NCBI RefSeq assembly: GCF_008369115.1
Contig: NZ_VOAZ01000002.1
Span: 727,002-791,001, forward strand
DNA length: 64,000 nt
Source of the DNA: Psychrobacter sp. ANT_WB68
GTDB taxonomy: Bacteria; Pseudomonadota; Gammaproteobacteria; Pseudomonadales; Moraxellaceae
Direction: 5' to 3'
Position 1 is the first letter of the stretch, and each line of letters opens with the position of its first letter. Positions 33,484 to 42,552 of the stretch are shown here, piece after piece. Both the position numbers and the translations under genes were made by a program. The notes below the pieces were generated by a model, which saw nothing but the letters and a program-made list of their open reading frames with translations, had not been told where the DNA came from and made no database searches.

Positions 33484-34968
33484 TTAAGAAAGCAGCAGCT
33501 CCACACTGACCTGAAAACAATATTCATCTTTGACAGTGATGCTCATTTTGCCGTCATGGGCGTTAACAATCGCTTGTACGATCGATAACCCTAGACCTGT
33601 GCCAGAATGTAGAGAGTTGCGTTTATGATGACGATAAAAGCGTTCATGCAATTTATTCGCTTCTATTTGTGTTAAGGGCTCATACAGTTGATTAGTGAGC
33701 GTTATTTTTAGGTATGGCTTTAAAAATGACTGGCTTGATACCGATCGATTTCCCCTCTCTGTATGATTCATAGTGCTATTATCGGTAGTAGAGGCGGCAA
33801 TAGTAATGACACTATCACTGGCCGAATAATAGATAGCATTTGATATCAGGTTGGCAAACAGCCTTTGCAATAAGCTGTCATCTCCCAATACAGCTTTAAA
33901 GTCTCCGCTTTTTTCAAATACAATCCCACGATCTTCCGCTATAAAATCATAATAAGAAATCATTTTAGTAATGAGGGAGTCGGTATCGACTGCAGTAAAC
34001 TTGGAGTCATAGACGCCTTTTTGCGTTTTTGCCAATAACAGCATGTTATTAATCAAGTTAGATAACTGCTCAAGTGTCTCATGCTGATCGTGCAGTTGCT
34101 CAACGTATTCATTGCTGTTTCTATGCTTACTTAACATCACTTGGGTTTGGGTACTTAAGGTAGCAAGTGGGGTACGAAGCTCATGGGCAATATCATCTGA
34201 GAATCGCGATAACGACTCAAAATTTTGCTCAAGTTTTTCCATCATATCGTTATAAGCATCAGCAAGCGGTCGTAATTCACTGGGCATCTCATTAACTACA
34301 ATACGATCATCGAGTTTTTCAGCATTGATACGTGTCATCTTCTGCCTGATAGTTGATAGTGGGGCAAATCCTAAATGGACACTGAAAGCCGCAACAGAAA
34401 CCAAGATAAAAGTAATCGCGATTAAGATAAGAATGAGCTGACGGTTAAACTGGGCGAGGTATTGATGATGAACATCAATAGGTAGAGCGATGAGCGCAAA
34501 ACGCCCGGAATGCTGAATGACAATCGCTCGATAATGACGACTGTCAATTTTTAAGTTAAACGGCCGATCATGATGTTGCTGCCATAAATCTTTTACTGAA
34601 CGTTTACTATTCGACTGACTCATAAAGCCTTTGGGGTTACTGGTAAGGACTTGTCCCTGATTATCAGTAATCATCGTTTTTACATCATACTCCAGTACAG
34701 CATCTTGTAGTTGCTGTGGCTGCTTACTCACAGGCTGATTAGAAAACCATGTTTCACCCTGATCATTGAGCAAGCTATCCGTCATCTGCTGACGCAAATT
34801 AAAAGCAGCATGCGTTAAAATCTCTGAGTCCATTTGCTCAAAGTGACCATTAACTGAACGCTGAATCCATAAATAAAGACAGATTTGGGTAATTACTACA
34901 CAAAGCGTCAGTAAAAACAGTGTCCGCCATAACAGTGATAAGCGTCCGTCTGTGACAATAGGTGTCAT
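33484..34968 (-). CDS. Heavy-metal-type sensor histidine kinase (CusS/CopS-like)
   Basis: A 494-residue inner-membrane kinase. Membrane segments lie at about residues 13-35 and 177-200 and enclose a periplasmic sensor region of about 140 residues. HAMP (STIRQKMTRINAEKLDDRIV) is followed by the H box FSDDIAHELRTPLATLSTQT with His262, the N box LFANLISNAIYYSA and the G box GTGLGLSIVQAI. It probably senses periplasmic copper or silver and phosphorylates the adjacent regulator; 1 bp separates the two genes. The copper assignment rests on the neighbouring ATPase, metallothionein and DUF411/DUF305 genes. Confidence 0.85.
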   Translation of the reverse strand: MTPIVTDGRLSLLWRTLFLLTLCVVITQICLYLWIQRSVNGHFEQMDSEILTHAAFNLRQQMTDSLLNDQGETWFSNQPVSKQPQQLQDAVLEYDVKTMITDNQGQVLTSNPKGFMSQSNSKRSVKDLWQQHHDRPFNLKIDSRHYRAIVIQHSGRFALIALPIDVHHQYLAQFNRQLILILIAITFILVSVAAFSVHLGFAPLSTIRQKMTRINAEKLDDRIVVNEMPSELRPLADAYNDMMEKLEQNFESLSRFSDDIAHELRTPLATLSTQTQVMLSKHRNSNEYVEQLHDQHETLEQLSNLINNMLLLAKTQKGVYDSKFTAVDTDSLITKMISYYDFIAEDRGIVFEKSGDFKAVLGDDSLLQRLFANLISNAIYYSASDSVITIAASTTDNSTMNHTERGNRSVSSQSFLKPYLKITLTNQLYEPLTQIEANKLHERFYRHHKRNSLHSGTGLGLSIVQAIVNAHDGKMSITVKDEYCFQVSVELLLS

Positions 34969-34969
34969 A

Positions 34970-35686
34970 TTATTGGCTATCTGTGGGATATGTTAAATCA
35001 TGAATATTATCCACAACCTCTAAGCGATAGCCCATACCGCGCACAGTGTGTATCAACTTTGTCTCATAGTCATCATCGATCTTAATTCTTAAGCGCCGAA
35101 TGGCCACATCAATGACGTTGGTATCGCTATCAAAATTTATATCCCAAACTTGCGAGGCGATAACGGAGCGCGGTAATACTTCACCTTGGCGCTCGAGTAA
35201 AAACTGTAATAGGGAAAATTCTTTTGCGGTTAATTTAATAGACTGCTCATCTCTATGCACGGTGCGTTTAGCGATATCCATCTTTAAATCTGCAATTTGT
35301 ATAAGATTGCTACTGTAGTCAGACTGGTTGGCACGACGCAATAAACTTTTTATTCTTACTAACAGCTCAGCGAATGCAAAAGGCTTGGTAAGATAATCGT
35401 CACCGCCAATTTCAATGCCCTTTATGCGATCACTCAAATCATCTTTAGCGGTCAAAAATAAGACTGGGGTGTGCTTACCAGCGGCGCGGTAATTACGTAC
35501 TAACTCAAAGCCATTGACATCAGGTAGCATCACATCCATAACCACAACGTTAAAATCCTCACTCATCAACGCATGGTAACCATCGAGTCCAGTGGTTTGA
35601 TGCTCAACGATAAAGCCTGCTTCGGTCAGGCCTTTTTTTATATAGTCACCAAGCGACAATTCATCTTCGACTAATAATACTTTCAT
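34970..35686 (-). CDS. OmpR-family response regulator (CusR/CopR-like)
   Basis: A 238-residue response regulator. The receiver domain has Glu7/Asp8, the phosphorylation site Asp51 (VVVMDVMLPDVNGF) and Lys101 (YLTKPFAFAEL). The C-terminal winged helix includes LTAKEFSLLQFLLERQGEVL and VDVAIRRLRIKID. I start it at MKVLLVEDE because the receiver fold begins there; an in-frame ATG 42 nt further upstream would add a non-homologous leader. It faces away from the Met-rich peptide and ATPase genes, with a conserved operator block between them, so it probably controls that operon and itself. Confidence 0.88.
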   Translation of the reverse strand: MKVLLVEDELSLGDYIKKGLTEAGFIVEHQTTGLDGYHALMSEDFNVVVMDVMLPDVNGFELVRNYRAAGKHTPVLFLTAKDDLSDRIKGIEIGGDDYLTKPFAFAELLVRIKSLLRRANQSDYSSNLIQIADLKMDIAKRTVHRDEQSIKLTAKEFSLLQFLLERQGEVLPRSVIASQVWDINFDSDTNVIDVAIRRLRIKIDDDYETKLIHTVRGMGYRLEVVDNIHDLTYPTDSQ

Positions 35687-35760
35687 AGCAGACCCATGCT
35701 GATTCGTTAGGTTAATGGTGTTGATCATAGAGGAATGCAGACAATATTCCTATGCCAAAA

Positions 35761-35808
35761 CCGCGACATGACAGAACTGTCATCTTAGCGTCATGTTGTT
35801 GTCAGAGC
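35761..35808. promoter_or_regulatory. Copper-regulon operator block, copy 1
   Basis: Contains the perfect palindrome ATGACAG-AA-CTGTCAT and, 7 bp on, CATGTTGTTGTCAGAG. A nearly identical 47-bp block recurs at 38673-38719 upstream of the DUF411 operon. It lies between the divergent response regulator and the Met-rich peptide gene. TGACA/TGTCA half-sites fit OmpR-type metal regulators of the CopR/CusR group. Binding is inferred. Confidence 0.7.
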
Positions 35809-35872
35809 TGTAATGTTACGCTGTTATTAATGCTAGAGCTAATTCTGATGCTAACAGTTACGGAGAAATACT

Positions 35873-36019
35873 ATGTTGAACATTATAATGCATGGAAGCA
35901 TGATGAATGGTATGGGCTGGGGAATGATGGTTATCTGGCTACTGTTTGTAATACTAGTTTTTACCATACTTATATTGACCGTTATGGCTCTGCTCAAGTA
36001 TCTGCGTAAACCAGAATAA
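35873..36019 (+). CDS. Small Met-rich membrane peptide of the copper locus
   Basis: A 48-residue peptide, MLNIIMHGSMMNGMGWGMMV followed by a hydrophobic helix and a basic end (LLKYLRKPE). Seven Met and a His in the first 20 residues resemble Cu(I)-binding Met clusters. CGGAGA 6 nt upstream is a good ribosome binding site. It is the first gene after the operator block and 100 bp before the P-type ATPase. Small single-helix proteins in copper operons can act as chaperones or regulators; the exact role is unknown. Confidence 0.65.
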   Translation: MLNIIMHGSMMNGMGWGMMVIWLLFVILVFTILILTVMALLKYLRKPE

Positions 36020-36119
36020 GCTTAACGAAAAACACCTAAGTTTAACAGTAAAAAACGGTGTTCGAGTACCAATCGCATAGATTCTAAACCTTTACTCACA
36101 GTCTTCAAGGAATGGTTTG

Positions 36120-38618
36120 ATGAAACATGATATGCGCGAAGAAGAAAGAGAAATTGACAATAACTATAACTACGTAAGCGGTAACGAAACAGTGAGTAAG
36201 GATATAAAGTCTGTCAAAGGTGGCGAGTACGATAAAGTGCCAGCTGGCTACAGCGGAACTGTTTATATTTGTCCGATGCATCCTGAAGTCAGAGATATCG
36301 AGGATAGTCGCTGTCCTTTATGTAATATGTTCCTCAAATCTGAAGAGTCGGTTGTCGAGATGGCAGAGATGACTGACAAAAATACAAAAGATGATCATGC
36401 AAGCTGTCATAGTCATAACCACAGCGCGTCTAATACAGAGTTAAAATCTATCAAAGGCGGCAAATACGACAAAGTACCAGCTGGCTACAGCGGCACAGTC
36501 TATACCTGCCCTATGCATCCTGAAGTCAGAGATGTGAAGAATAGCGGCTGCCCAATATGTGGAATGGCGCTTGAGCCAGAGACGGCTACTATTGGTGAGG
36601 AAGACACCTCAGAGCTAGACGATATGACTCGCCGTTTTTGGATATGCACGGTGCTGACCATACCGCTGTTTTTATATGCAATGAGCCATATGGTAGGTAT
36701 AAACCTAGACAACCTTATTAAGGGCGATATCTCTGGGCAGATCGCTCAGTGGATACAGCTGGCGCTCGCAACACCAGTCGTTTTATGGGGAGACGCACCA
36801 TTCTTCGTCCGTGGTTGGCAATCAATAAAAAGTCGCAACCTGAACATGTTCACTCTGATTGCAGTGGGCGTAGGCGCAGCTTTTGGTTTCAGTCTGATAG
36901 CAACCTTTGTTCCGGGTATTTTCCCAGACAGCTTCAGGGATGCTTCTGGTCAAGTCGGCGTCTACTATGAAGCGGCAGCTGTCATCGTGACCTTGGTACT
37001 ACTGGGTCAAGTTCTAGAACTCAAAGCCAGAAGTCAGACCTCAGGCGCAATCCGTGCTTTACTTGAGCTGGCTCCACCAACAGCAAGACGTGTGGATGAG
37101 AATGATGTCGAGATAGAAGTATCACTTGACGAAGTTGTTAGCGGTGACACACTGCGAGTGAAGCCAGGAGAAAAGCTTCCAGTAGACGGCACGGTGCTTG
37201 AAGGCAGTAGCAGCATCGATGAATCGATGGTGACTGGCGAACCCATTCCGGTCTTAAAGGCACAAGGGGATACGGTTACCGGCGGAACAGTCAATGGTAC
37301 TGGGACACTACTGATTAAAGCGGTCGACGTTGGTGATGACACCGTATTATCCAAGATCATCAAGATGGTTGCTGAAGCTCAGCGCAGTCGCGCACCAATA
37401 CAGAAGCTGGTAGATAAGGTAGCTGGGTGGTTCGTGCCGATCGTACTTATCTGTTCTGTTATAACCTTTATTGTCTGGGCCATGTTCGGACCTGCGCCTG
37501 CAATGGCTTTTGCACTGGTCAATGCTATCGCGGTATTAATCATCGCCTGCCCTTGTGCGTTAGGGCTCGCCACACCAATGTCGATTATGGTTGGTACTGG
37601 CAAAGGGGCTCAAAACGGCGTACTTATCAAGAATGCTGAAGCGTTAGAGAGCATGGAAAAAGTCGACACCATCGTTGTAGACAAAACAGGAACACTAACA
37701 GCAGGCAAACCAGAGCTTACCGCTATCGAAGCGCTTGGAGGCTTAGATGAGGATGAACTGCTTATACTTGTCGCAGCGGTAGAGACTGCTAGCGAACATC
37801 CTTTAGCAGAAGCTATCGTCAATGCTGCAAAGACAAAATCTCTCGATATGGTCAAGGCAAGCGATTTTAGTTCGACCACTGGTGAAGGCGCGCAGGCGCT
37901 GGTGAATGGTAAACAAGTAGCCGTAGGCAATTCTAAATTCATGCAACGTCTCAATAGTTTTGACAGTGCGCTTTCAGACCGTGCCGACAAACGTAGAAAA
38001 GATGGTGAAACCGTCATGTTCGTTGCAGTAGATGGGCAAGCCGCTGGTCTAATTTCAGTGGCTGATCCGATCAAGCCGAGTACGAGCGAGGCAATATCTC
38101 TGCTGCACAAAGCTGGACTACGGGTAGTCATGCTGACGGGTGACAATGAGATAACGGCTAGAGCAGTTGCCAGTAAGTTAAATATTGATGAGGTACATGC
38201 GGATGTCTCTCCAGAAGATAAAAATCGTATCATCAAAGAGTTGCAAAGTAGTGGCAAGATCGTGGCTATGGCGGGTGACGGTATCAATGATGCTCCCGCT
38301 CTTGCACAAGCTAACGTTGGTATCGCCATGGGCACAGGTACAGATGTGGCCATGGAAAGTGCTGGCATTACGCTCGTGAAAGGCGATCTAATGGGGATTG
38401 CTAGAGCCCATAAACTGAGCCATTCTACAATGCGTAATATCAGACAGAACCTATTCTTTGCCTTCTTCTATAACGCGCTTGGCATACCGATTGCTGCTGG
38501 CGTCCTGTATCCGTTTTTCGGGCTTTTGCTCAGTCCAATGATTGCGGCCGCTGCGATGAGCCTTTCTTCAATATCGGTTATTGGTAATGCGCTGAGACTG
38601 CGTCGTCTTAAGCTCTAA
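36120..38618 (+). CDS. P1B-type copper/silver-translocating ATPase with two CPMHP modules
   Basis: An 832-residue inner-membrane ATPase that exports Cu(I) or Ag(I) from the cytosol. Instead of CXXC ferredoxin-like domains it has two N-terminal copies of a heavy-metal-binding module (residues about 31-72 and 110-151), each with [11 protein letters not shown]. The second ends [12 protein letters not shown] as usual; the first ends RCPLCNMFL, so the copy is diverging. The membrane metal site is CPC in [13 protein letters not shown], the phosphorylation site DKTGTLTAG, then SEHPLAEA and [20 protein letters not shown]. The ATG at 36120 has AAGGA upstream. Layout resembles SilP/CopF-type pumps. Confidence 0.9.
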   Translation: MKHDMREEEREIDNNYNYVSGNETVSKDIKSVKGGEYDKVPAGYSGTVYICPMHPEVRDIEDSRCPLCNMFLKSEESVVEMAEMTDKNTKDDHASCHSHNHSASNTELKSIKGGKYDKVPAGYSGTVYTCPMHPEVRDVKNSGCPICGMALEPETATIGEEDTSELDDMTRRFWICTVLTIPLFLYAMSHMVGINLDNLIKGDISGQIAQWIQLALATPVVLWGDAPFFVRGWQSIKSRNLNMFTLIAVGVGAAFGFSLIATFVPGIFPDSFRDASGQVGVYYEAAAVIVTLVLLGQVLELKARSQTSGAIRALLELAPPTARRVDENDVEIEVSLDEVVSGDTLRVKPGEKLPVDGTVLEGSSSIDESMVTGEPIPVLKAQGDTVTGGTVNGTGTLLIKAVDVGDDTVLSKIIKMVAEAQRSRAPIQKLVDKVAGWFVPIVLICSVITFIVWAMFGPAPAMAFALVNAIAVLIIACPCALGLATPMSIMVGTGKGAQNGVLIKNAEALESMEKVDTIVVDKTGTLTAGKPELTAIEALGGLDEDELLILVAAVETASEHPLAEAIVNAAKTKSLDMVKASDFSSTTGEGAQALVNGKQVAVGNSKFMQRLNSFDSALSDRADKRRKDGETVMFVAVDGQAAGLISVADPIKPSTSEAISLLHKAGLRVVMLTGDNEITARAVASKLNIDEVHADVSPEDKNRIIKELQSSGKIVAMAGDGINDAPALAQANVGIAMGTGTDVAMESAGITLVKGDLMGIARAHKLSHSTMRNIRQNLFFAFFYNALGIPIAAGVLYPFFGLLLSPMIAAAAMSLSSISVIGNALRLRRLKL

Positions 38619-38672
38619 TTTTAGAGCGTTGATCAAAGATAGAGCAGTGTTAGCGGCATTAACATGCTATGA

Positions 38673-38719
38673 CCGCAACATGACAGAATTGTCATCTTAG
38701 CGTCATGTTGTTGTCAGAG
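38673..38719. promoter_or_regulatory. Copper-regulon operator block, copy 2
   Basis: Almost identical to 35761-35808: ATGACAG-AA-TTGTCAT, then CATGTTGTTGTCAGAG. It lies between the ATPase gene and the DUF411 lipoprotein gene, showing that the latter has its own promoter under the same regulator. Confidence 0.7.
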
Positions 38720-38796
38720 TCATCATACTAAGCTGTTCGTAATCTTAATCTAATGCCAAATTTATTATTAAACAATATCAGGCGTTGCATAGTGCG

Positions 38797-38831
38797 CACT
38801 ATGCACTATGCACTATGCACTATGCACTGTG
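38797..38831 (+). repeat. Heptamer tandem repeat upstream of the DUF411 gene
   Basis: About four copies of CTATGCA (CACTATGCACTATGCACTAT and following) lie between operator copy 2 and the chosen DUF411 start. The unit is not a multiple of three, and it contains an ATG in each copy, so slippage could change upstream initiation or spacing. Confidence 0.8.
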
Positions 38832-38851
38832 CGACCAATACGAGACTCACT

Positions 38852-39493
38852 ATGACAGTCCTCATAAAAAAATCAAACCTTCAGCCTAAACGACAATCCT
38901 ATAAGCTAGTGCATAGCGCACTGATATTACTTGGTGCGTCAGCCTTATTTGCTTGTAGCCAACCGGAAAGTAGTGCCTCTACTGCCAGCACAGTAAAGGC
39001 TGAGCATCAGGCTGTCACTGCAAACGTAGCTGAATCAAAGACTACTTCTGCCTCTGTGATAAGTACGCCAGTAAGCAATCCAGACTTACTTAAAAATATC
39101 TCAGCAACCGTCTATAAAGATGCGAATTGCGGCTGCTGTAAAGACTGGATAAGCCATGCAGAAGATAATGGTCTAGGCACAACGACGCAGGATGTTGCTG
39201 ATGTGGCATTATTTAAAGACCGTTATGGCGTACCCACTGAGATGCGTTCTTGCCACACGGCAATCACCACTGATGGTTACGTTTTTGAAGGTCACGTACC
39301 CGCCAAGTATATGGCAGAGTTTTTAGAGAATCCGCCAGCACAAGCCATTGGTCTTGCGGTACCCGGTATGCCAGTTGGTAGCCCAGGTATGGAGTATCAA
39401 AATAAATTCATGCCGTATCAAATTATGCAGCTCAACAAAGATGGCACTACCCAAGTGTATGCAGATATTAAGTCTACGACGCAACAATTATAG
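38852..39493 (+). CDS. DUF411 metal-binding lipoprotein
   Basis: A 213-residue envelope protein. The start MTVLIKKSNL gives a lipoprotein signal ending LLGASALFACS, with Cys35 as the lipidation site; longer in-frame starts would run through the heptamer repeat. The DUF411 domain begins ATVYKDANCGCCKDWISHAE, holds the CGCC metal site and continues with SCHTAITTDGYVFEGHVPA and PGMPVGSPGME. DUF411 proteins accompany copper-resistance genes and are thought to bind copper in the periplasm. It is followed by the DUF305 lipoprotein gene, probably in the same transcript. Confidence 0.85.
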   Translation: MTVLIKKSNLQPKRQSYKLVHSALILLGASALFACSQPESSASTASTVKAEHQAVTANVAESKTTSASVISTPVSNPDLLKNISATVYKDANCGCCKDWISHAEDNGLGTTTQDVADVALFKDRYGVPTEMRSCHTAITTDGYVFEGHVPAKYMAEFLENPPAQAIGLAVPGMPVGSPGMEYQNKFMPYQIMQLNKDGTTQVYADIKSTTQQL

Positions 39494-39679
39494 CTTTGAT
39501 ACTGGTATGCATTTTTAGTAACGATAACAATGGCTTTATGGATAATGCCCATAAAATCAGATAAATCCTTACGTCAAACTCATCTCTGATGACTTTGACA
39601 TCTAAAATATTTATAAAGTTTTGAATAAACCATTTCAAACAGTTAAAGATATTTAACTGATTCAAGCCAAGGATATACC

Positions 39680-40435
39680 ATGAAAACTCATTACAAATTA
39701 CGCCTATCTGTTATTGCTGCTAGTGTCAGTGCCGCTCTTTTATTAAGCGCCTGTCAGCCTGCTAATGATAAGGTTGAAGCGCCCGTAGCTGAAGAAGGAG
39801 CAACAGTTGATGCCACTCAAGCAGATGCACCAGCGATGGATCCACATGCAGGGCATGATATGAGTGCAGATGCGATGGTAGCAGACGGAACTCCGATGAC
39901 ACCTATGCTCAAAGAGTACAGCGAATCAATGACTAAAATGCATGAAGATATGATGATTGGTATGGATTATAACGATCCCGATGCGGCATTTGCTCAAGGT
40001 ATGCTTGGTCATCATATCGGTGCGGTAGATATGGCAGAGATTGAGCTCAAGTACGGTACTGATGCAGAGATGCGTAAGCTGGCGCAAGAAATCATCGACG
40101 CCCAGCAGTCTGAAATTAAGCAGATGAAAACATGGCTCGCTAGTAATCCAGACACTAAAACTCCAACAGCGGATACCAAAGCGATGCAGAAAGCCTATGC
40201 TGACGGTATGGATGCGATGCATGATGATATGATGGCAGGTATTGCAGACCCAGTGCCAGATATGGCATTTGCTCGTGGTATGTTACCGCATCACGTTGGC
40301 GCGGTAGATATGGCAGAAACTCAGCTTAAATATGGTAAAAACCCCGAAATGCTGAAACTGGCACAAGAAATTATCGATGCCCAAAAGGCTGAAATTGAAC
40401 AAATGCAAAGCTGGATTGCAGCCAATAAAGTATAA
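39680..40435 (+). CDS. Tandem DUF305 lipoprotein (CopM-like copper binding)
   Basis: A 251-residue lipoprotein (LLLSACQPAND, Cys25) made of two DUF305 four-helix domains. The first includes MHEDMMIGMDYNDPDAAFAQ, GHHIGAVDMAEIELKYG and QEIIDAQQSEIKQM; the second repeats it as MHDDMMAGIADPVPDMAFAR, HHVGAVDMAETQLKYG and EIIDAQKAEIEQM. The Met/His-rich helices and the HH of each domain bind copper in CopM-like proteins. Internal duplication is unusual; single-domain forms are common. A very strong terminator follows. Confidence 0.88.
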   Translation: MKTHYKLRLSVIAASVSAALLLSACQPANDKVEAPVAEEGATVDATQADAPAMDPHAGHDMSADAMVADGTPMTPMLKEYSESMTKMHEDMMIGMDYNDPDAAFAQGMLGHHIGAVDMAEIELKYGTDAEMRKLAQEIIDAQQSEIKQMKTWLASNPDTKTPTADTKAMQKAYADGMDAMHDDMMAGIADPVPDMAFARGMLPHHVGAVDMAETQLKYGKNPEMLKLAQEIIDAQKAEIEQMQSWIAANKV

Positions 40436-40485
40436 GCGCATTGTTCAAGAACTTGTCACTGAGCATTAATCTATTTAAACGATGA

Positions 40486-40550
40486 TTAATAAGAATTAAA
40501 AAAGCAGCCCCCTAGATATTCTAGGGGGCTGCTTTTTTAATTCTTATTAA
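40486..40550. terminator. Very long perfect palindrome, bidirectional terminator
   Basis: A 65-bp palindrome with 31-bp arms around TAT: TTAATAAGAATTAAAAAAGC, then AGCCCCCTAGA, and the exact complement. The GC core flanked by A and T runs works on both strands. It lies between the plus-strand DUF305 gene and the minus-strand metallothionein gene, so it can end both transcripts. Confidence 0.9.
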
Positions 40551-40581
40551 TAGCGTAAAAAATGCTAATTTGTAAGGTATA

Positions 40582-40734
40582 TTACTTTTCACCGCACTTG
40601 CAGCATTTCGAACACATATCGCATTTATCACAGGTGGATGGGCAGGTACAGCCACATTTCGAGCAAGTACAGCTCATATTATAATGAATAGAAGGCAACT
40701 CTGAATTCAACTTATCTTTAGAAGTAAAGTTCAT
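40582..40734 (-). CDS. Small Cys-rich metallothionein-like protein
   Basis: A 50-residue protein. The N-terminal 20 residues (MNFTSKDKLNSELPSIHYNM) are plain; residues 21-50 hold 11 Cys in CxC, CxxC and CC patterns (CTCSKCGCTC, CDKCDMCSKCCKC). This density is typical of bacterial and eukaryotic metallothioneins that sequester Cu(I), Zn or Cd in the cytosol. AAGGA lies 7 nt before the ATG. Met20 is an alternative start for a 31-residue form. It is convergent with the DUF305 gene and shares its terminator. Its place at the end of a copper locus supports a role in copper buffering. Confidence 0.8.
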   Translation of the reverse strand: MNFTSKDKLNSELPSIHYNMSCTCSKCGCTCPSTCDKCDMCSKCCKCGEK

Positions 40735-41273
40735 ATCAAGTCCTTGTTTATTATTGATAACTTAGTGTGGCAGGTGCTAGTAGGCTACTATGTGCTTTTA
40801 TTGTCAACTTAATAACATGATTGGTTAATGTTTTTTAATATAGCGTCAAATAAGTATTGAACTATTTTTATAGCTGGCTTTATATATATATCACTGCATG
40901 TACACAGCGACTATTTTAGTAAGAAAAACCGTTGATACCATTAGCCTACAGCTTGATATACAAACCCTCACTAGGTAGCAGCCCTTGTTCCCATAACGGT
41001 GATTATGACAAATGACTGTAGATAGAAGAAGTCGGTTTTCAATGGTTTCTTTGAGATATATTTCAACAGAACCTACCAAACAGACCTCTTAGACACTTTC
41101 CGATTGAATTATGCCACTACAAGTCTGATTTATCCTCTCAAATTAAGAATTTTAAATAGATTGTTGTTTTAAAACACAGTAAGGCTCGACAAAATTCCCT
41201 ACCGCTCTATATGGTCCGAATACTCAGATGACTCCTAATTAGTTGATATTTATGCAGCCTAAGTTGAGTATAG
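40735..41273. other. Intergenic region without a recognisable gene
   Basis: Contains the promoter region of the minus-strand metallothionein and then about 450 bp of AT-rich sequence. I find no convincing coding segment or RNA gene; short open frames here have no recognisable motifs. Confidence 0.5.
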
Positions 41274-41363
41274 TTCCTGTTCCTGTTCCTGTTCCTGTTC
41301 CTGTTCCTGTTCCTGTTCCTGTTCCTGTTCCTGTTCCTGTTCCTGTTCCTGTTCCTGTTCCTT
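41274..41363 (+). repeat. Hexamer tandem repeat TTCCTG, 14 copies plus TTCCTT
   Basis: Fourteen perfect TTCCTG units (41274-41357) and one TTCCTT (41358-41363). The array is non-coding and ends about 150 bp before the ABC permease start. Long perfect arrays of short units are prone to slippage, so spacing of upstream promoter elements could vary between cells. Confidence 0.97.
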
Positions 41364-41514
41364 TTTAAATTTTTAGTTTTAAAGTAATAGGTTTTAAGTA
41401 GAAAACTTAATATTTAATTGCGAATGTTTCTCATTTCTATTATAATCCTCATTTCAAATTTCGAGCGAACACAATAGGGTTGTTTAATACTGCTCTAACC
41501 CTGTGGATTATAAA

Positions 41515-42552
41515 ATGACCCAAGTAATGAGCGAATATATCATTCGTGAGCAACGAAAAATCGAGAACAAGCGCCGCATGGTATTGTTGGTGTTTGCGCT
41601 AGCGTGCTTAGTGGGACTGATTTTGGATGTGATGACAGGCCCTTCGATGTTGCCTATAAGGGATGTGATTGAGGCGTTATTACGGCTGACGGGTGTGGAA
41701 GATACCACCCATACCATTATTTATGATTTGCGACTGCCCATTGCCTTGATGGCATTAGTGGTCGGTGCATCGCTTGGGGCAGGCGGTGCTGAAATGCAAA
41801 CCTTATTAAATAATCCTATGGCAAGCCCTTATACCTTGGGGTTGGCAGCCGCAGCAGGTTTTGGGGCGTCGTTAGTAATTGCGTTTGGTGGTTTTGGTTT
41901 GCCTATACAATATGCCGTACCGATTGGGGCATTTGTCATGACCATGCTAGCCTCAGCGGTGTTGTTTTTATTCGCTTCTTTAAAGCAATTTGCCGCCGCT
42001 ACTTTGATACTAGTAGGCATTGCCCTGTTGTTTATTTTTCAATCGCTGTTATCGCTGGTGCAATTTATCGCATCGCCTGAAGTGTCTCAGCAAGTTCTAT
42101 TTTGGCTATTTGGTAACCTTAACAAAGCTACGTGGACAAATCTTGCTGTGGTTGCGGTGGTCAGTACGGTTTGCATTACCTTATTGATGCGAGATGGTTG
42201 GTAGTTAACAGCTTTACGTCTAGGCGAAGACAGAGCCGCTGCCCTCGGCGTGAACTTAACAAGATTACGTATTAGAACGCTAATTTTGGTCGCTATGATG
42301 ACGGCAACGGCGATTAGTTTTGTGGGGGTAATTGGCTTTATTGGTTTGGTTGCCCCGCATGTTGCCCGGCTATTGGTAGGAGAAGACCAACGCTATTTTT
42401 TACCCGCAACCATGCTAGCGGGCGCCGCTTTTTTATCATTTTCATCGGTGTTGTCAAAGGTCATTATTCCCGGGGCCTTATTTCCTGTGGGTATTGTGAC
42501 CTCTTTTGTGGGCGTGCCTTTTTTATTTTGGATTATTTGGAGTAAACGATGA
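41515..42552 (+). pseudogene. FecCD-type iron ABC permease interrupted by an in-frame amber codon
   Basis: Without the TAG at 42202-42204 this frame would give a 345-residue FecCD/BtuC-type permease of normal length. The N-terminal part includes PSMLPIRDVIEALL, IIYDLRLPIALMALVVGASL and MQTLLNNPMASPYTLGLAAA; after the stop the same frame continues LTALRLGEDRAAALGVN and FVGVIGFIGLVAPHVARLLV. The stop replaces one codon between RDGW and LTALRLGE, so a point mutation (for instance from CAG or AAG) is likely. It would disable uptake unless suppressed or a sequencing error. The final TGA overlaps the next ATG. Confidence 0.8.

Noticed and set aside
35752..36009. 85-codon open frame starting in the copper operator region
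   Set aside because: It overlaps the better supported 48-residue Met-rich peptide in another frame and begins within the operator block.
37610..38368. Long antisense open frame inside the copper ATPase gene
   Set aside because: It is a shadow of the well-supported ATPase frame, caused by codon composition.
40891..41079. Minus-strand open frame upstream of the hexamer array
   Set aside because: No recognisable motif, no ribosome binding site and composition unlike neighbouring genes.
41274..41363. Possible CRISPR array
   Set aside because: The unit is a pure 6-bp tandem repeat without spacers, and no cas genes are near.
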